Shown: one piece after another, positions 42,914 through 50,659 of the stretch
Position numbering within the stretch: position 1 is the first letter of the stretch
Layout: the number at the start of each line of letters is the position of its first letter
Assembly (NCBI RefSeq): GCF_016629525.1
Contig: NZ_AP024269.1
Coordinates: 620,001 to 684,000 of the forward strand
Direction: 5' to 3'
Source of the DNA: Kaistia sp. 32K
GTDB taxonomy: Bacteria; Pseudomonadota; Alphaproteobacteria; Rhizobiales; Kaistiaceae
Length of the DNA stretch: 64,000 nt
Position numbers and translations under genes: made by a program
The notes under the pieces: generated by a model
The model's input: the letters and a program-made list of their open reading frames with translations, nothing else
Databases searched by the model: none
Told to the model about the DNA's origin: nothing

Positions 42914-43882
42914 CTATTGGCCGGCGCTTTTCAGCATGGCGTAGTAGGGCTCGAGGTCGGCGGCGGTCGCGACCTTGGCCGGCAGCGGGTTGAGGTAGTC
43001 GACGGCCTTGCCCTCGGCGAGTGCTGCGGAAAGCTCCGCGACCTTCGCGCCCTCCTCGTAGAGCGGCTGCGCGACGATGCCGTAGGCCTCGCCCGACTTG
43101 ATCAGGTCGAGGTTCTGGCGCGTGTAGTCCATGCCGATGATGACGAGCTTGCGGCCGGCGGCGCGGGCGGCGCCGGACCATGTCTGAAGCCCGTTGCCGG
43201 TCGTCGAGAAGGCGCCGGTGACGTCGGCATGGCCTTGGAGCAGGGCGACGGCCTTGGCCTGGGCCGCGCTCGGTTCATAGCCCTCGAGCTCGGGATCGAG
43301 CACCCTTATGTCGGGGTATTTCTCGGCCATCGTCTTCTTGAAGGCCGCCGCCATGTCGTTCTCGGCCGTGTTGTAGCTGCCCTCGGTGACGGCGACGACG
43401 CCCTTGCCGCCGAGCTTGTCGCCCATGGCGATGGCGGCGTTGGCGCCGGCCTCCGGGATGACTTCGCCGGTCGCCGCCTTCAGGCCCGGCACGGAGCCTT
43501 CCGGCGGAAGGATGTGCCAGGTGACGACGGGATAGCCGTCGCGGGCGAGGCGCGAGATGTAAGTGTTGATGGCCGGGTCGTTGCCGACGACGGCGACGGC
43601 GGCAAACTGGGTCCGGGCCAGCGCCGCGTCCGCCAGCGGAATACTGGCGGGAATATCGAAGCTCGTGGCGCTCGGATTGCCGACGATCTCGCAGGCGTAT
43701 CCGAGCTCCTTGCACTTATCGAGGAAGCCGGCCTGCATGATCTTGCAGACCGGATGGTCGCGGAGCGGGTTGACCCAGAGCAGGTTCTTCTCGGCGGCCG
43801 GGCTGGCCTGGCTCAGCGCCAGCAGGGCGGCGATGGCGGCGCCGAACGTCAGTCCCGTCGATCTTGCGGCTTTGTATGACAT
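42914..43882 (-). CDS. Sugar ABC transporter substrate-binding protein, paralogue A
   Basis: 322 residues with a signal peptide (cleavage near 'SQASPAAE'). ATG at 43882 with GGGGAG seven bases upstream; a GTG one codon earlier is possible. 'KNLLWVNPLRDHPVCKIMQAGFLDKCKELG' and 'GYPVVTWHILPPEGSVPGLKAA' are shared with paralogue B, while the hinge-side segment ('GNDPAINTYISRLARDG' against 'GPGPEIFPFIGKLGKEG') differs, so the ligand range may differ. An extra cysteine is present (C in 'HPVCKIM'). Confidence 0.9.
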   Translation of the reverse strand: MSYKAARSTGLTFGAAIAALLALSQASPAAEKNLLWVNPLRDHPVCKIMQAGFLDKCKELGYACEIVGNPSATSFDIPASIPLADAALARTQFAAVAVVGNDPAINTYISRLARDGYPVVTWHILPPEGSVPGLKAATGEVIPEAGANAAIAMGDKLGGKGVVAVTEGSYNTAENDMAAAFKKTMAEKYPDIRVLDPELEGYEPSAAQAKAVALLQGHADVTGAFSTTGNGLQTWSGAARAAGRKLVIIGMDYTRQNLDLIKSGEAYGIVAQPLYEEGAKVAELSAALAEGKAVDYLNPLPAKVATAADLEPYYAMLKSAGQ

Positions 43883-43943
43883 CACGCTTCTCCCCTCGTT
43901 CTTGTTGCCTGGAGCCGATGCATTGCCTGCCGATCCGTCCGGG

Positions 43944-44993
43944 CTATGGCGGATTGGGCGGGGTCTCGGCCGGCTGGGCGCTAGAGCCGGCGATGAAGAA
44001 GCGGCGGCGCAATATGTCGAGGCCGACGGCGAGCACCATGATCACGCCCACCGCGATCTGCTGCCAGTTGGCGTTGACGCCGACGACGACGAGGCCGCTG
44101 GTGACGACCTGCAGGAGCAGCACGCCGATCAGGCCGCCCGCCATCGTGCCGGCGCCGCCGAACAGGCTGATGCCGCCGACGACCACGCCGGCGATGACGT
44201 TCAGTTCCCAGCCGCTGCCGATCGAGGTGGTGCCGGAGGCGAGGTCGGCCATGACGAACATGCCGGCGATCGCCGCGAGCGCGCCGACCGTCATGAAGGC
44301 GCCGATCTTGTAATGCGCCGTGTCGATGCCGACGAGGCGGGCGACCTCGGGATTGCCGCCGGTCGCGTACATGTTGCGGCCGAGCACGGTGCGGCGGAGC
44401 ACGAAATCGGCCGTGAGCGCGGCGACGATGAAGAAGACGAAACTCCAGCCGAGCCCGAAGACGATGCTGGCATAGCCGATATCGCTGATAACGGCGGGCA
44501 GCGGATAGACCGGATAGCCGTTGGTGACGACCTGGATCAGGCCCTGGCCGATGAACAGCATGCCGAGCGTCTGGATGAAGGCCGGGATCCTGAACTTGAC
44601 GACGACGATGCCGTTGACGAGGCCGACGCCGGCGCCGACCAGCACGCCGCCGAGCAGCGCGATCGGCACGGGCAGGGCGAGGGCGGTCATCAGCTTGGCG
44701 CTGCAGACGGCGGACAGGCCGGCGACCGCGCCGACCGAAAGGTCGAACTCGCCGCAGACGAGCAGGATGGTCTGGCCGATGGCGATGATGCCGATGAAGG
44801 AGACGACGCGCAGGATGGCGCGGATGTTGCGCTCCGACAGGAAGGCGGGCTCCATCAGGTAGAAGAAGGCGACGAGCACGATCAGCGCGAGCAGCACGCC
44901 CACCTCGCCGACGGCGACGAGCCGCGTCAGCCGATCGCGCAGCGCGCGGCCGGATCCCTCGAAGGCGGCATCCCGCTCGACGGTACGTTCCAT
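43944..44993 (-). CDS. Sugar ABC transporter permease (CUT2 type)
   Basis: A 349-residue RbsC-type membrane protein: 'CGEFDLSVGAVAGLSAV', 'IPAFIQTLGMLFIGQG', 'ATGGNPEVARLVGI', 'VGGISLFGGAGTMAGG'. It is the first gene of the unit permease, binding protein A, binding protein B, (gap) ATPase, SDR; a permease-first order is unusual for CUT2 operons. ATG at 44993 with GGGAGGAAAAC. Regulatory site 4 lies 84 bases upstream. A single permease would form a homodimer. Confidence 0.9.
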   Translation of the reverse strand: MERTVERDAAFEGSGRALRDRLTRLVAVGEVGVLLALIVLVAFFYLMEPAFLSERNIRAILRVVSFIGIIAIGQTILLVCGEFDLSVGAVAGLSAVCSAKLMTALALPVPIALLGGVLVGAGVGLVNGIVVVKFRIPAFIQTLGMLFIGQGLIQVVTNGYPVYPLPAVISDIGYASIVFGLGWSFVFFIVAALTADFVLRRTVLGRNMYATGGNPEVARLVGIDTAHYKIGAFMTVGALAAIAGMFVMADLASGTTSIGSGWELNVIAGVVVGGISLFGGAGTMAGGLIGVLLLQVVTSGLVVVGVNANWQQIAVGVIMVLAVGLDILRRRFFIAGSSAQPAETPPNPP

Positions 44994-45076
44994 GTTTTCC
45001 TCCCTTTCCACCGGGTACATCCTCCTCGATGCGCTCCCAGGCGGGGCTTCCCCGGAACAGCGGGGCGGCCTGTTCG

Positions 45077-45097
45077 CATAACATCATGCTATTATAA
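45077..45097 (-). promoter_or_regulatory. Shared regulatory element, site 4
   Basis: The minus strand is identical over 21 bases to site 3 at 34067-34087. It lies upstream of the permease gene that opens this importer unit and in the sense direction for it. AT-rich against a GC-rich background, so chance identity is unlikely. Confidence 0.7.
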
Positions 45098-45270
45098 ATT
45101 TATCAACTCTCATGAAAATGGGAGGCGGGGAATTTGGGGAGGCGGGGAGAGCGAGGGGGTGAGGGTGAGGGTGAGGGTGAGGGGCGGGAGGGCTCAAGGC
45201 GCAGGTTGAGAGGGCGACTGGCGTGAGGCGTGAGGCGCGCGACTGGCGTGAGCCCTCCGGCCGCCATCCC

Positions 45271-45390
45271 ACGCTCGCCGTCATCCCTGCGAAGGCAGGG
45301 ATCCATGCATCCGAGGCATCGGGAGGTTCACGCGGCCAGCAACCCGGCGGAAATGGATCCCGGCTCGGGGGCCGGGATGACGGCGAGCGT
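45271..45390. repeat. 120-bp compound palindromic unit 1
   Basis: Terminal inverted repeats of 17 bp (ACGCTCGCCGTCATCCC at 45271-45287; its perfect complement at 45374-45390). Inside are CCCTGC-GAAG-GCAGGG and CCCGGC-TCGGGG-GCCGGG stem-loops. Confidence 0.85.
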
Positions 45391-45618
45391 GGGGCGGGCG
45401 GCGGAGTTTTAGCAGCGGGGGGGTAGGAGGTCCGCGCAGTTGGTGTGGGGCTGGCAATTCCCGAACAGGGCAAAGGCCGGCTGCGTCCCGATCCGCTCTG
45501 CCCGGCAGGCTTGCAAGGCACCCATGCCCATCATCCTGAGGAGCCCCGAAGGGGCGTCTCGAAGGACGCACGGCCTGCGTGCCCTCGCGGTCCCCACGCG
45601 CCCTCCGACCGTCGTCCC

Positions 45619-45738
45619 ACCCTCGCCGTCATCCCTGCGAAAGCAGGGATCCATACATCCGAGGCATCGGGAGGTTTACGCGGCCAGCAACCCCGGCTGA
45701 ATGGATCCCGGCTCGGAGGCCGGGATGACGGCGAGGGT
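45619..45738. repeat. 120-bp compound palindromic unit 2
   Basis: Same layout as unit 1 with ends ACCCTCGCCGTCATCCC/GGGATGACGGCGAGGGT (45619-45635, 45722-45738). Confidence 0.85.
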
Positions 45739-46019
45739 GGGGCGGGCGGCGGAGTTCAACGCGACAGAGGGAGGGCCGGCTGGGGGTTCAACTGGGCAGA
45801 GGCTGCTGTTGAATGGATCCCGGCTTCGGGGGACCTCGGCGAGCGTGGGCAGAGGGCCCACGTGGCGGAGGAGGGCGGCAGTCGGTGCGCTTCGGCTCTG
45901 CCCGGCAGGCTGGCAGGGGCACCCATGCCCATCATCCTGAGGAGCCCCGAAGGGGCGTCTCGAAGGACGCACGGCCTGCGTGCCGGCGCGGTCCCGACGC
46001 CCCTTCCGACCGCTATCCC

Positions 46020-46139
46020 ACCCTCGCCGTCATCCCTGCGAAAGCAGGGATCCATACATCCGAGGCATCGGGAGGTTCGCGCGGCCAGCAACCCGGCGGA
46101 AATGGATCCCGGCTCGGGGGCCGGGATGACGGCGAGGGT
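46020..46139. repeat. 120-bp compound palindromic unit 3
   Basis: Same ends as unit 2 (46020-46036, 46123-46139). Together with the preceding CTGAGGAGCC arm it forms a second copy of the 245-base block 45495-45738, now at 45895-46139. Confidence 0.85.
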
Positions 46140-46317
46140 GGGGGGCGGCGGAGTTCCACCCGGCCAGCAACCCGGCCGAATGGATCCCGGCTCGGGGGCC
46201 GGGATGACGGCGAGGGTGGGCGGGCGGCGGAGTTCCAAGCGGTGGGGGAGGGCGGCAGCGGGATCGGTCCGACGAGCGTGGGGTGGCGGCATCAAGCCCG
46301 GCGAAGGCGACATTGTC

Positions 46318-46331
46318 GATTGTTAACAATC
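46318..46331. promoter_or_regulatory. Perfect 14-bp palindrome, candidate GntR operator
   Basis: GATTGTTAACAATC is a perfect palindrome 58 bases past the 3' end of the FCD-GntR gene. A 12/14 match lies in that gene's own divergent promoter region at 47098-47111. Confidence 0.55.
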
Positions 46332-46388
46332 GTCTGATCCCATAAATGCCGACCTACCGAGGCCCCACCCGACCGTCTCGGCCACCCG

Positions 46389-47087
46389 CTACCCGGCCGC
46401 CTCGGTCTCGAGCAGGTGCTGCCTCAGGCGGCCATAGGCGGCTTCGATGTGGTCCTCGATGCAGGCGAGCGCGGCAACGGAATCGCGGCTGCGCACCGTT
46501 TCGAGCAGGCGGGCATGCGCCTCGACCCAGGAGGTCAGATAGTCCTCCGGCAGGCCGTCGCGCAGCAGCAGGAAGACGAAGATCTGCGAGCGCAGCGCCT
46601 CCCAGGCGCGGTAGAGCCGGGCGTGATGGGCGGCGCGGAACAGCGCGTCGTGGAAGTCGATATCCATCTCGGCGACGCGGCGCCTTGTCATCGAGGCGCG
46701 CGGAATTGATTGAAACAACAGGAGAATGGCGTCGAGCGGCGCGAGATCGGCCTCGGTCGCGTTGCGGCAGGCCTCGACCACGGCGAGCTTTTCCAGCGCC
46801 GTGCGCAGGCTGTAGATCTCGCTCGCGTCGTGCAGCGAGATCTGCGCCACGGTGGCGCCGCGATGCGTCTCGTGCACCACCAGCCCCTCCTGCTGCAGGC
46901 GGAAGATCGCCTGCCGGATCGGCCCGCGGCTGACGTTCAGGCTCTCCGCCAGCTCGTCCTCGATCAGGCGCTCGCCGCGCTGGAAACGGCCGCTCAAAAT
47001 CGCCTCGCGCAGCGCATCGGCGACGTCGTCGGTCAGCACGCGGCGTTCGCGGCGCTGCAGGGGAGGGGTCATCGGACGCTTGCTCAT
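46389..47087 (-). CDS. GntR-family regulator, FadR/FCD subfamily
   Basis: 232 residues. The winged helix is at about 18-80 ('VADALREAILSGRFQRGERLIEDELAESLNVSRGPIRQAI'), and an all-helical FCD domain follows with the metal-site residues in 'DIDFHDALFRAAHH', 'EAHARLLETV' and 'DHIEAAYGRL'. These regulators usually respond to small carboxylic acids. It is divergent from the D-2-hydroxyacid dehydrogenase gene, and a TGTTAACA palindrome lies between them, so control of that cluster by a hydroxy or oxo acid is likely. Confidence 0.9.
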   Translation of the reverse strand: MSKRPMTPPLQRRERRVLTDDVADALREAILSGRFQRGERLIEDELAESLNVSRGPIRQAIFRLQQEGLVVHETHRGATVAQISLHDASEIYSLRTALEKLAVVEACRNATEADLAPLDAILLLFQSIPRASMTRRRVAEMDIDFHDALFRAAHHARLYRAWEALRSQIFVFLLLRDGLPEDYLTSWVEAHARLLETVRSRDSVAALACIEDHIEAAYGRLRQHLLETEAAG

Positions 47088-47097
47088 TGATACAGTC

Positions 47098-47111
47098 TAC
47101 TGTTAACAATC
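47098..47111. promoter_or_regulatory. Candidate operator of the FCD-GntR regulator
   Basis: TACTGTTAACAATC matches the perfect palindrome at 46318 in 12 of 14 bases and sits between the divergent GntR and dehydrogenase start codons. Confidence 0.55.
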
Positions 47112-47156
47112 AGGAGAACGCCAGCACGAATGTGGCGAGCCAAGGCAGGAAACACC

Positions 47157-48194
47157 ATGCGCATTCTGAAAGCCAACTGGTATCCGCCCGAAAATCCGGA
47201 GCTCTTCGAGATGTTCGGATCGAAGGCAGATTTCGACATCGACCCGACGCCCGCCGATCCCGCCTATCGGCTCGATCGCGCCCGCTCGGCCGCCGCCGAC
47301 GCCGTCATCAACTGCTCGGCGACGCTTCTGTTGCCGGCCGAACTCGACGACTTCGAGAAGGTGAAGATCGTCGTGCGCGAGGGCGTCGGCTACGACAATC
47401 TCGACCTTGAGGGCTGGGGCGCGCGCGGCGTGCCGGTCTGCAACGTGCCGGATTACGGCACGACCGAGGTCGCCGACCACGCGCTCGCGCTGATGCTGGC
47501 GCTGACGCGCGGCACCGAAACCTATGACCGTCTGCTGAACGCCGACCCGGAGCACGGCTGGAACTTTGCCCGCGCGCCGCTGGTGCGACGGCTCCGCGGC
47601 GCCACCTTCGGCGTCGTCGGCCTCGGCCGCATCGGGCTCGCCGCCGCGCGCCGCGCCGCCGCTTTCGACATGCGCGTCGTCTTCTTCGATCCGCATCTCT
47701 CGAACGGCGTCGAGCTCGCCACCGGCTATGAGCGCGTGCACAGCCTGAAGGAATTGATGGCGATCAGCGACATATTGAGCGTGCATGCGCCGCTTTCGGC
47801 CGAGACGAACGGCTTTCTCGACGCCGCCGCCTTCGCGGCCGCCAAGCCGGGGCTGATCCTGATCAACACGGCGCGCGGGCCGATCGTCGATCTCGATGCG
47901 CTCTTGGCGGCGCTGAAGGACGGCCGCGTCGCCGGCGCCGGGCTCGACGTGCTGCCGAAGGAGCCGGCCGATCGTTCGCATCCGCTGATCGCCGCCTGGG
48001 CGGCGCGCGAACCGTGGATCGACGGCCGCCTGGCGCTGTCGCCGCACGCCGCCTTCTACAGCCCCGCCTCGATGAAGGACATGCAGAGGAAAGCCGTCGA
48101 GTGCATCCTCGCTTTTCTGAACGAGGGAAGGCTGACCAACTGCGTCAACCGGGAGTTCCTTGTGACGCCGGCCAAGGTGCGCAAGGCGTCGTAG
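47157..48194 (+). CDS. D-2-hydroxyacid dehydrogenase
   Basis: 345 residues, cytosolic, NAD(P)-dependent reduction of a 2-oxo acid or the reverse. 'VREGVGYDNLD' and 'VPDYGTTEVADHALALML' are substrate-domain hallmarks; the Rossmann motif is 'VVGLGRIGLAAARRA'; the catalytic trio is R in 'NTARGPIVD', E in 'PKEPADRSHPL' and H in 'LSPHAAFYS'. This arrangement resembles the C-terminal-binding-protein branch ('GLDVLPKEP'). ATG at 47157 has AGGCAGGA upstream. It faces an L-specific-type (Ldh_2) dehydrogenase gene across a terminator, so the cluster could interconvert the two hydroxy-acid stereoisomers. Confidence 0.9.
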   Translation: MRILKANWYPPENPELFEMFGSKADFDIDPTPADPAYRLDRARSAAADAVINCSATLLLPAELDDFEKVKIVVREGVGYDNLDLEGWGARGVPVCNVPDYGTTEVADHALALMLALTRGTETYDRLLNADPEHGWNFARAPLVRRLRGATFGVVGLGRIGLAAARRAAAFDMRVVFFDPHLSNGVELATGYERVHSLKELMAISDILSVHAPLSAETNGFLDAAAFAAAKPGLILINTARGPIVDLDALLAALKDGRVAGAGLDVLPKEPADRSHPLIAAWAAREPWIDGRLALSPHAAFYSPASMKDMQRKAVECILAFLNEGRLTNCVNREFLVTPAKVRKAS

Positions 48195-48212
48195 GGGAGG
48201 CTTCCCACTCTC

Positions 48213-48328
48213 CACCGTCATCCCGGGCTTGACCCGGGATCCATCCTGCTGGGTTGCTGGGAGGTTCACACGCCCGAGGCTTCGGCTGTATGGATCCCGA
48301 CCTTCGCCGGGATGACGGCGAGGGTGGG
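48213..48328. repeat. Compound REP palindrome
   Basis: CCGTCATCCCGGG-CTTGA-CCCGGGATCCAT paired with TGGATCCCGACCTTCGCCGGGATGACGG, between convergent genes. Confidence 0.8.
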
Positions 48329-48356
48329 GCGGCGGGGTGCGCGCTGGTTGGATGAA

Positions 48357-48390
48357 AAAAGGGCGGCGATCGTGGGATCGCCGCCCTTTT
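48357..48390. terminator. Bidirectional intrinsic terminator
   Basis: A perfect 15-bp stem AAAAGGGCGGCGATC/GATCGCCGCCCTTTT with a 4-nt loop between the convergent hydroxyacid dehydrogenase and Ldh-family genes, with A-runs and T-runs on both sides. Confidence 0.9.
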
Positions 48391-48409
48391 CATTTCAAGC
48401 CGCTTCGCT

Positions 48410-49498
48410 TCAGCCGTTGTCGGCGGTCGAGGCGGGGACCTTGACGCCGTACTTGGCGGCAAAACCTTCGAGCGCGTTCCAGGTGACGTTGTCGACCGGG
48501 ATGCCGTCGACGGCGCGCTTCTTCGCCTCGCCCTTCTCGATGTCGGACGGGGCGTAGACCTTCTGGCCGGGCTTCGCCGGCTGGGCGCGCAAATCGGCCA
48601 GGAAGTCGGTGATGCGCGCGTCGAAGACGGAGAGCGCCTGGAACACGGCCGGCGACAGCACGATGAAGAAATGGCCGATCTGGATCGGCTTGGTGAAGTC
48701 CGGGCCGTTGAACGAGGCCATCGTCTTGCCGTGGCCCATGCCGGTGAAGGCCGAGCAGAGCAGGTCGACCATGCCGGCGAGGCCCGAGCCCTTGTAGCCG
48801 TAATCGGCGCCGCCGACCGGGGCGACCCAGACGGCCGCGTTGGCGTCGGTGGTGAACTCGCCCTTGTCGTCGACGGCGACCTCGGCCGGCAGCGGCTGGC
48901 CGGTGGCGCGGCGCAGACCCACGCGGTTGAACGGGATCGAGCTGGTCGCCATGTCGAGCACCATCGGATCCTCGCCTTCGACCGGCACGGCGAAGGAGAG
49001 CGGGTTGGTGCCGAAGAAGGCGGAGGCGCCGCCATGCGGGATCACCATGGCGTCGGCATGGGTCATGCCGATCGCGACATAGCCCTTGGTCGCGGCGTAG
49101 CGCGTGTAGACGCCGGTGGCGCCGTGATGGGTCGAGCGGCCGACGGTGGCAACCGCGACGCCGGTCTTCTCGGCGAGCTTGGCGGCCTCGTCGATGGCGC
49201 GGTAGGAGGCGTAGTGGCCGAGGCCGTCATCGGCGTCGATATGCACGGCCGAGGCGGCCTTCTCGGTGACGGTCAGCGTCGGCGTCTTGTTGATGCGGCC
49301 GCCGTCGAGGCCCTGCATGTAGAACGGGATCAGGCGGACGCCATGCGTGTCATAGGCGCGGGCCGAGGCGTCGACCACGGCGCGGGCGCAGGTCTCGGCG
49401 CTCTCGCGGTTCACGCCGGCTGCGATGAACAGCTCGGTGACGAACGGTTCGACATCACGGGCCGCGGCACGAACGCCCGCGATCTTTTCCAGGGCCAT
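48410..49498 (-). CDS. Ldh_2-family (malate/L-lactate/ureidoglycolate-type) dehydrogenase
   Basis: 362 residues. Family blocks are 'YDTHGVRLIPFYMQGLDGGRIN', 'ATVGRSTHHGATGVYTRYAATKGYVAIGMTHADAMVIPHGG', 'FFGTNPLSFAVP' and 'GYKGSGLAGMVDLLCSAFTGM'. The conserved H in 'RSTHHG' is the expected catalytic residue. NAD(P)-dependent oxidation of a 2-hydroxy acid or related amide. A GAGGAATAAAAC ribosome site precedes the ATG. It is downstream of the BtpA gene on the same strand, but with a 307-base gap and a terminator between them, so it probably has its own promoter. Confidence 0.88.
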   Translation of the reverse strand: MALEKIAGVRAAARDVEPFVTELFIAAGVNRESAETCARAVVDASARAYDTHGVRLIPFYMQGLDGGRINKTPTLTVTEKAASAVHIDADDGLGHYASYRAIDEAAKLAEKTGVAVATVGRSTHHGATGVYTRYAATKGYVAIGMTHADAMVIPHGGASAFFGTNPLSFAVPVEGEDPMVLDMATSSIPFNRVGLRRATGQPLPAEVAVDDKGEFTTDANAAVWVAPVGGADYGYKGSGLAGMVDLLCSAFTGMGHGKTMASFNGPDFTKPIQIGHFFIVLSPAVFQALSVFDARITDFLADLRAQPAKPGQKVYAPSDIEKGEAKKRAVDGIPVDNVTWNALEGFAAKYGVKVPASTADNG

Positions 49499-49805
49499 GT
49501 TTTATTCCTCGAGCAAGCGCAGAACCGGAAGCCGTCGGGCGACATCATGGTTCGCCAGATGAAAACAGCAGCGGCCTCGGGGCGTATCCGCGAGCCCACG
49601 CAGCCGCGAACCCTCGTCTAAGGCGAAACCGCGCTCTATTCAAATGATGATTGACACGGGAAGGGGCAAAGACGCTGGGGAAGGCGCGACTTTTGTGATC
49701 GGTAACGCCGTCACGCGGCATTTCTCCCACAGATGCCGTGGCGAGACGCCGGGGAAAGACCCTGGCCGGCCCGCGACGGGCGCGGGTCGGCCAGGTTGAT
49801 TTCGA
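49499..49805. other. Intergenic region with BtpA-gene terminator
   Basis: 307 bases without a gene. Apart from the terminator at 49761-49795 I see only a moderately AT-rich patch near 49640-49660 that may contain the Ldh-family gene promoter. Confidence 0.5.
49761..49795 (-). terminator. Terminator of the BtpA/SgcQ gene
   Basis: A 15-bp stem with one wobble (CCTGGCCGGCCCGCG/CGCGGGTCGGCCAGG); on the minus strand it is followed by GTCTTTCC. It lies 11 bases past the stop codon. Confidence 0.7.
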
Positions 49806-50606
49806 TCAGCGCAGCTTGTTCACCTTGTCCATGAAGCGCTTGACGCGGTCGCCGTCGACGGCGTTCCAGGTGTAGCCGTCGACCTTGAAATGCGTGCCGA
49901 TGACGACGCCGGAGGCGAAGTTGAAGATGTCGGTGACGTTGTCGATGTTGACGCCGGTATTGGCGAAGATCGGCACGCTCTTCACCGTCTCGGCGACCTT
50001 GCGCAGGTTCGACGCGTCGGCCGGCTCGCCGGTGATCGGGCCGGAGACGAGGATGGCGTCGGCGAGCGAGGAGAAGACGGCGCTCTTGGCGCGCAGTTCG
50101 ATCGGACGCTGGTCGAGCGAATGGGCGAACTCGGCGTTGATGTTGAAGAGCAGCTTCATGTCATCGCGGCCGAGATTGTGGCGAAGCCGCGAGGCCTCGG
50201 CGCAGTTCGGCTCCCAGATGCCCATGTCGGAGGCGAACACGCCGGTGAAGATCTCGCGCACGAAGGAGGCGCCGGTCACCGCGCCGATCGCGACCGAGGC
50301 GATCGGATCCCAGAGGTAGTTGACGCCGAACGGCACCTTCAGCTCGGGCTTGATCGCCTGCACGATCGCCGACATCGCGGCGATCGATTCCGGCGCGCCC
50401 TTGAAGACGTAGGGGCGGTCGTTCTCGTTGCCGAACATGATGGCGTCGACGCCGCCGGCCTGCAGCTTCTCGACGTCGGAAAGCGCGTCGTCGATCAGCT
50501 TGTTCAGGCCACCCTTGGCGTCATAGAGCGGCGAACCCGGCAGGGCGCCGATATGCGACATGGAAATGACCACCTTCTTCTTGTCGCCGAAGAAATCGAA
50601 AACCAT
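49806..50606 (-). CDS. BtpA/SgcQ-family TIM-barrel protein
   Basis: 266 residues. Recognisable blocks are 'ISMSHIGALPGSPLYD', 'LQAGGVDAIMFGNENDRPY', 'VPFGVNYLWDPIASVAIG', 'FVREIFTGVFASDMG', 'AILVSGPITGEPAD' and 'VPIFANTGVNIDNVTDIF'. The family includes the BtpA photosystem-I factor of cyanobacteria and SgcQ of the E. coli sgc sugar operon; the biochemical reaction is not established. Its placement next to a DeoR regulator parallels sgcQ/sgcR, and a sugar-phosphate or aldolase-like role is plausible. A good GGAG ribosome site precedes the ATG. Confidence 0.85.
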   Translation of the reverse strand: MVFDFFGDKKKVVISMSHIGALPGSPLYDAKGGLNKLIDDALSDVEKLQAGGVDAIMFGNENDRPYVFKGAPESIAAMSAIVQAIKPELKVPFGVNYLWDPIASVAIGAVTGASFVREIFTGVFASDMGIWEPNCAEASRLRHNLGRDDMKLLFNINAEFAHSLDQRPIELRAKSAVFSSLADAILVSGPITGEPADASNLRKVAETVKSVPIFANTGVNIDNVTDIFNFASGVVIGTHFKVDGYTWNAVDGDRVKRFMDKVNKLR

Positions 50607-50659
50607 AAGTCCGCTCCATTATTGCGAAGGATGACAGGGGTAAGCTGGGGTTAACCTCG

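Larger units (their letters stand above)
45098..46388. other. 1.3-kb gene-free repeat cluster
   Basis: No frame here has a ribosome site or protein-family signal. It contains three full 120-base compound units, one partial unit (46158-46217), two one-arm CTGAGGAGCC repeats (45530-45583, 45931-45985), and the operator-like palindrome at 46318. It separates the importer unit from the 2-hydroxyacid dehydrogenase cluster. Confidence 0.8.

Noticed and set aside
45271..46217. CRISPR array
   Set aside because: The repeats are 120-base palindromic compounds with irregular spacing and similar interiors, not 24-40 base direct repeats with unique spacers, and no cas gene is present.
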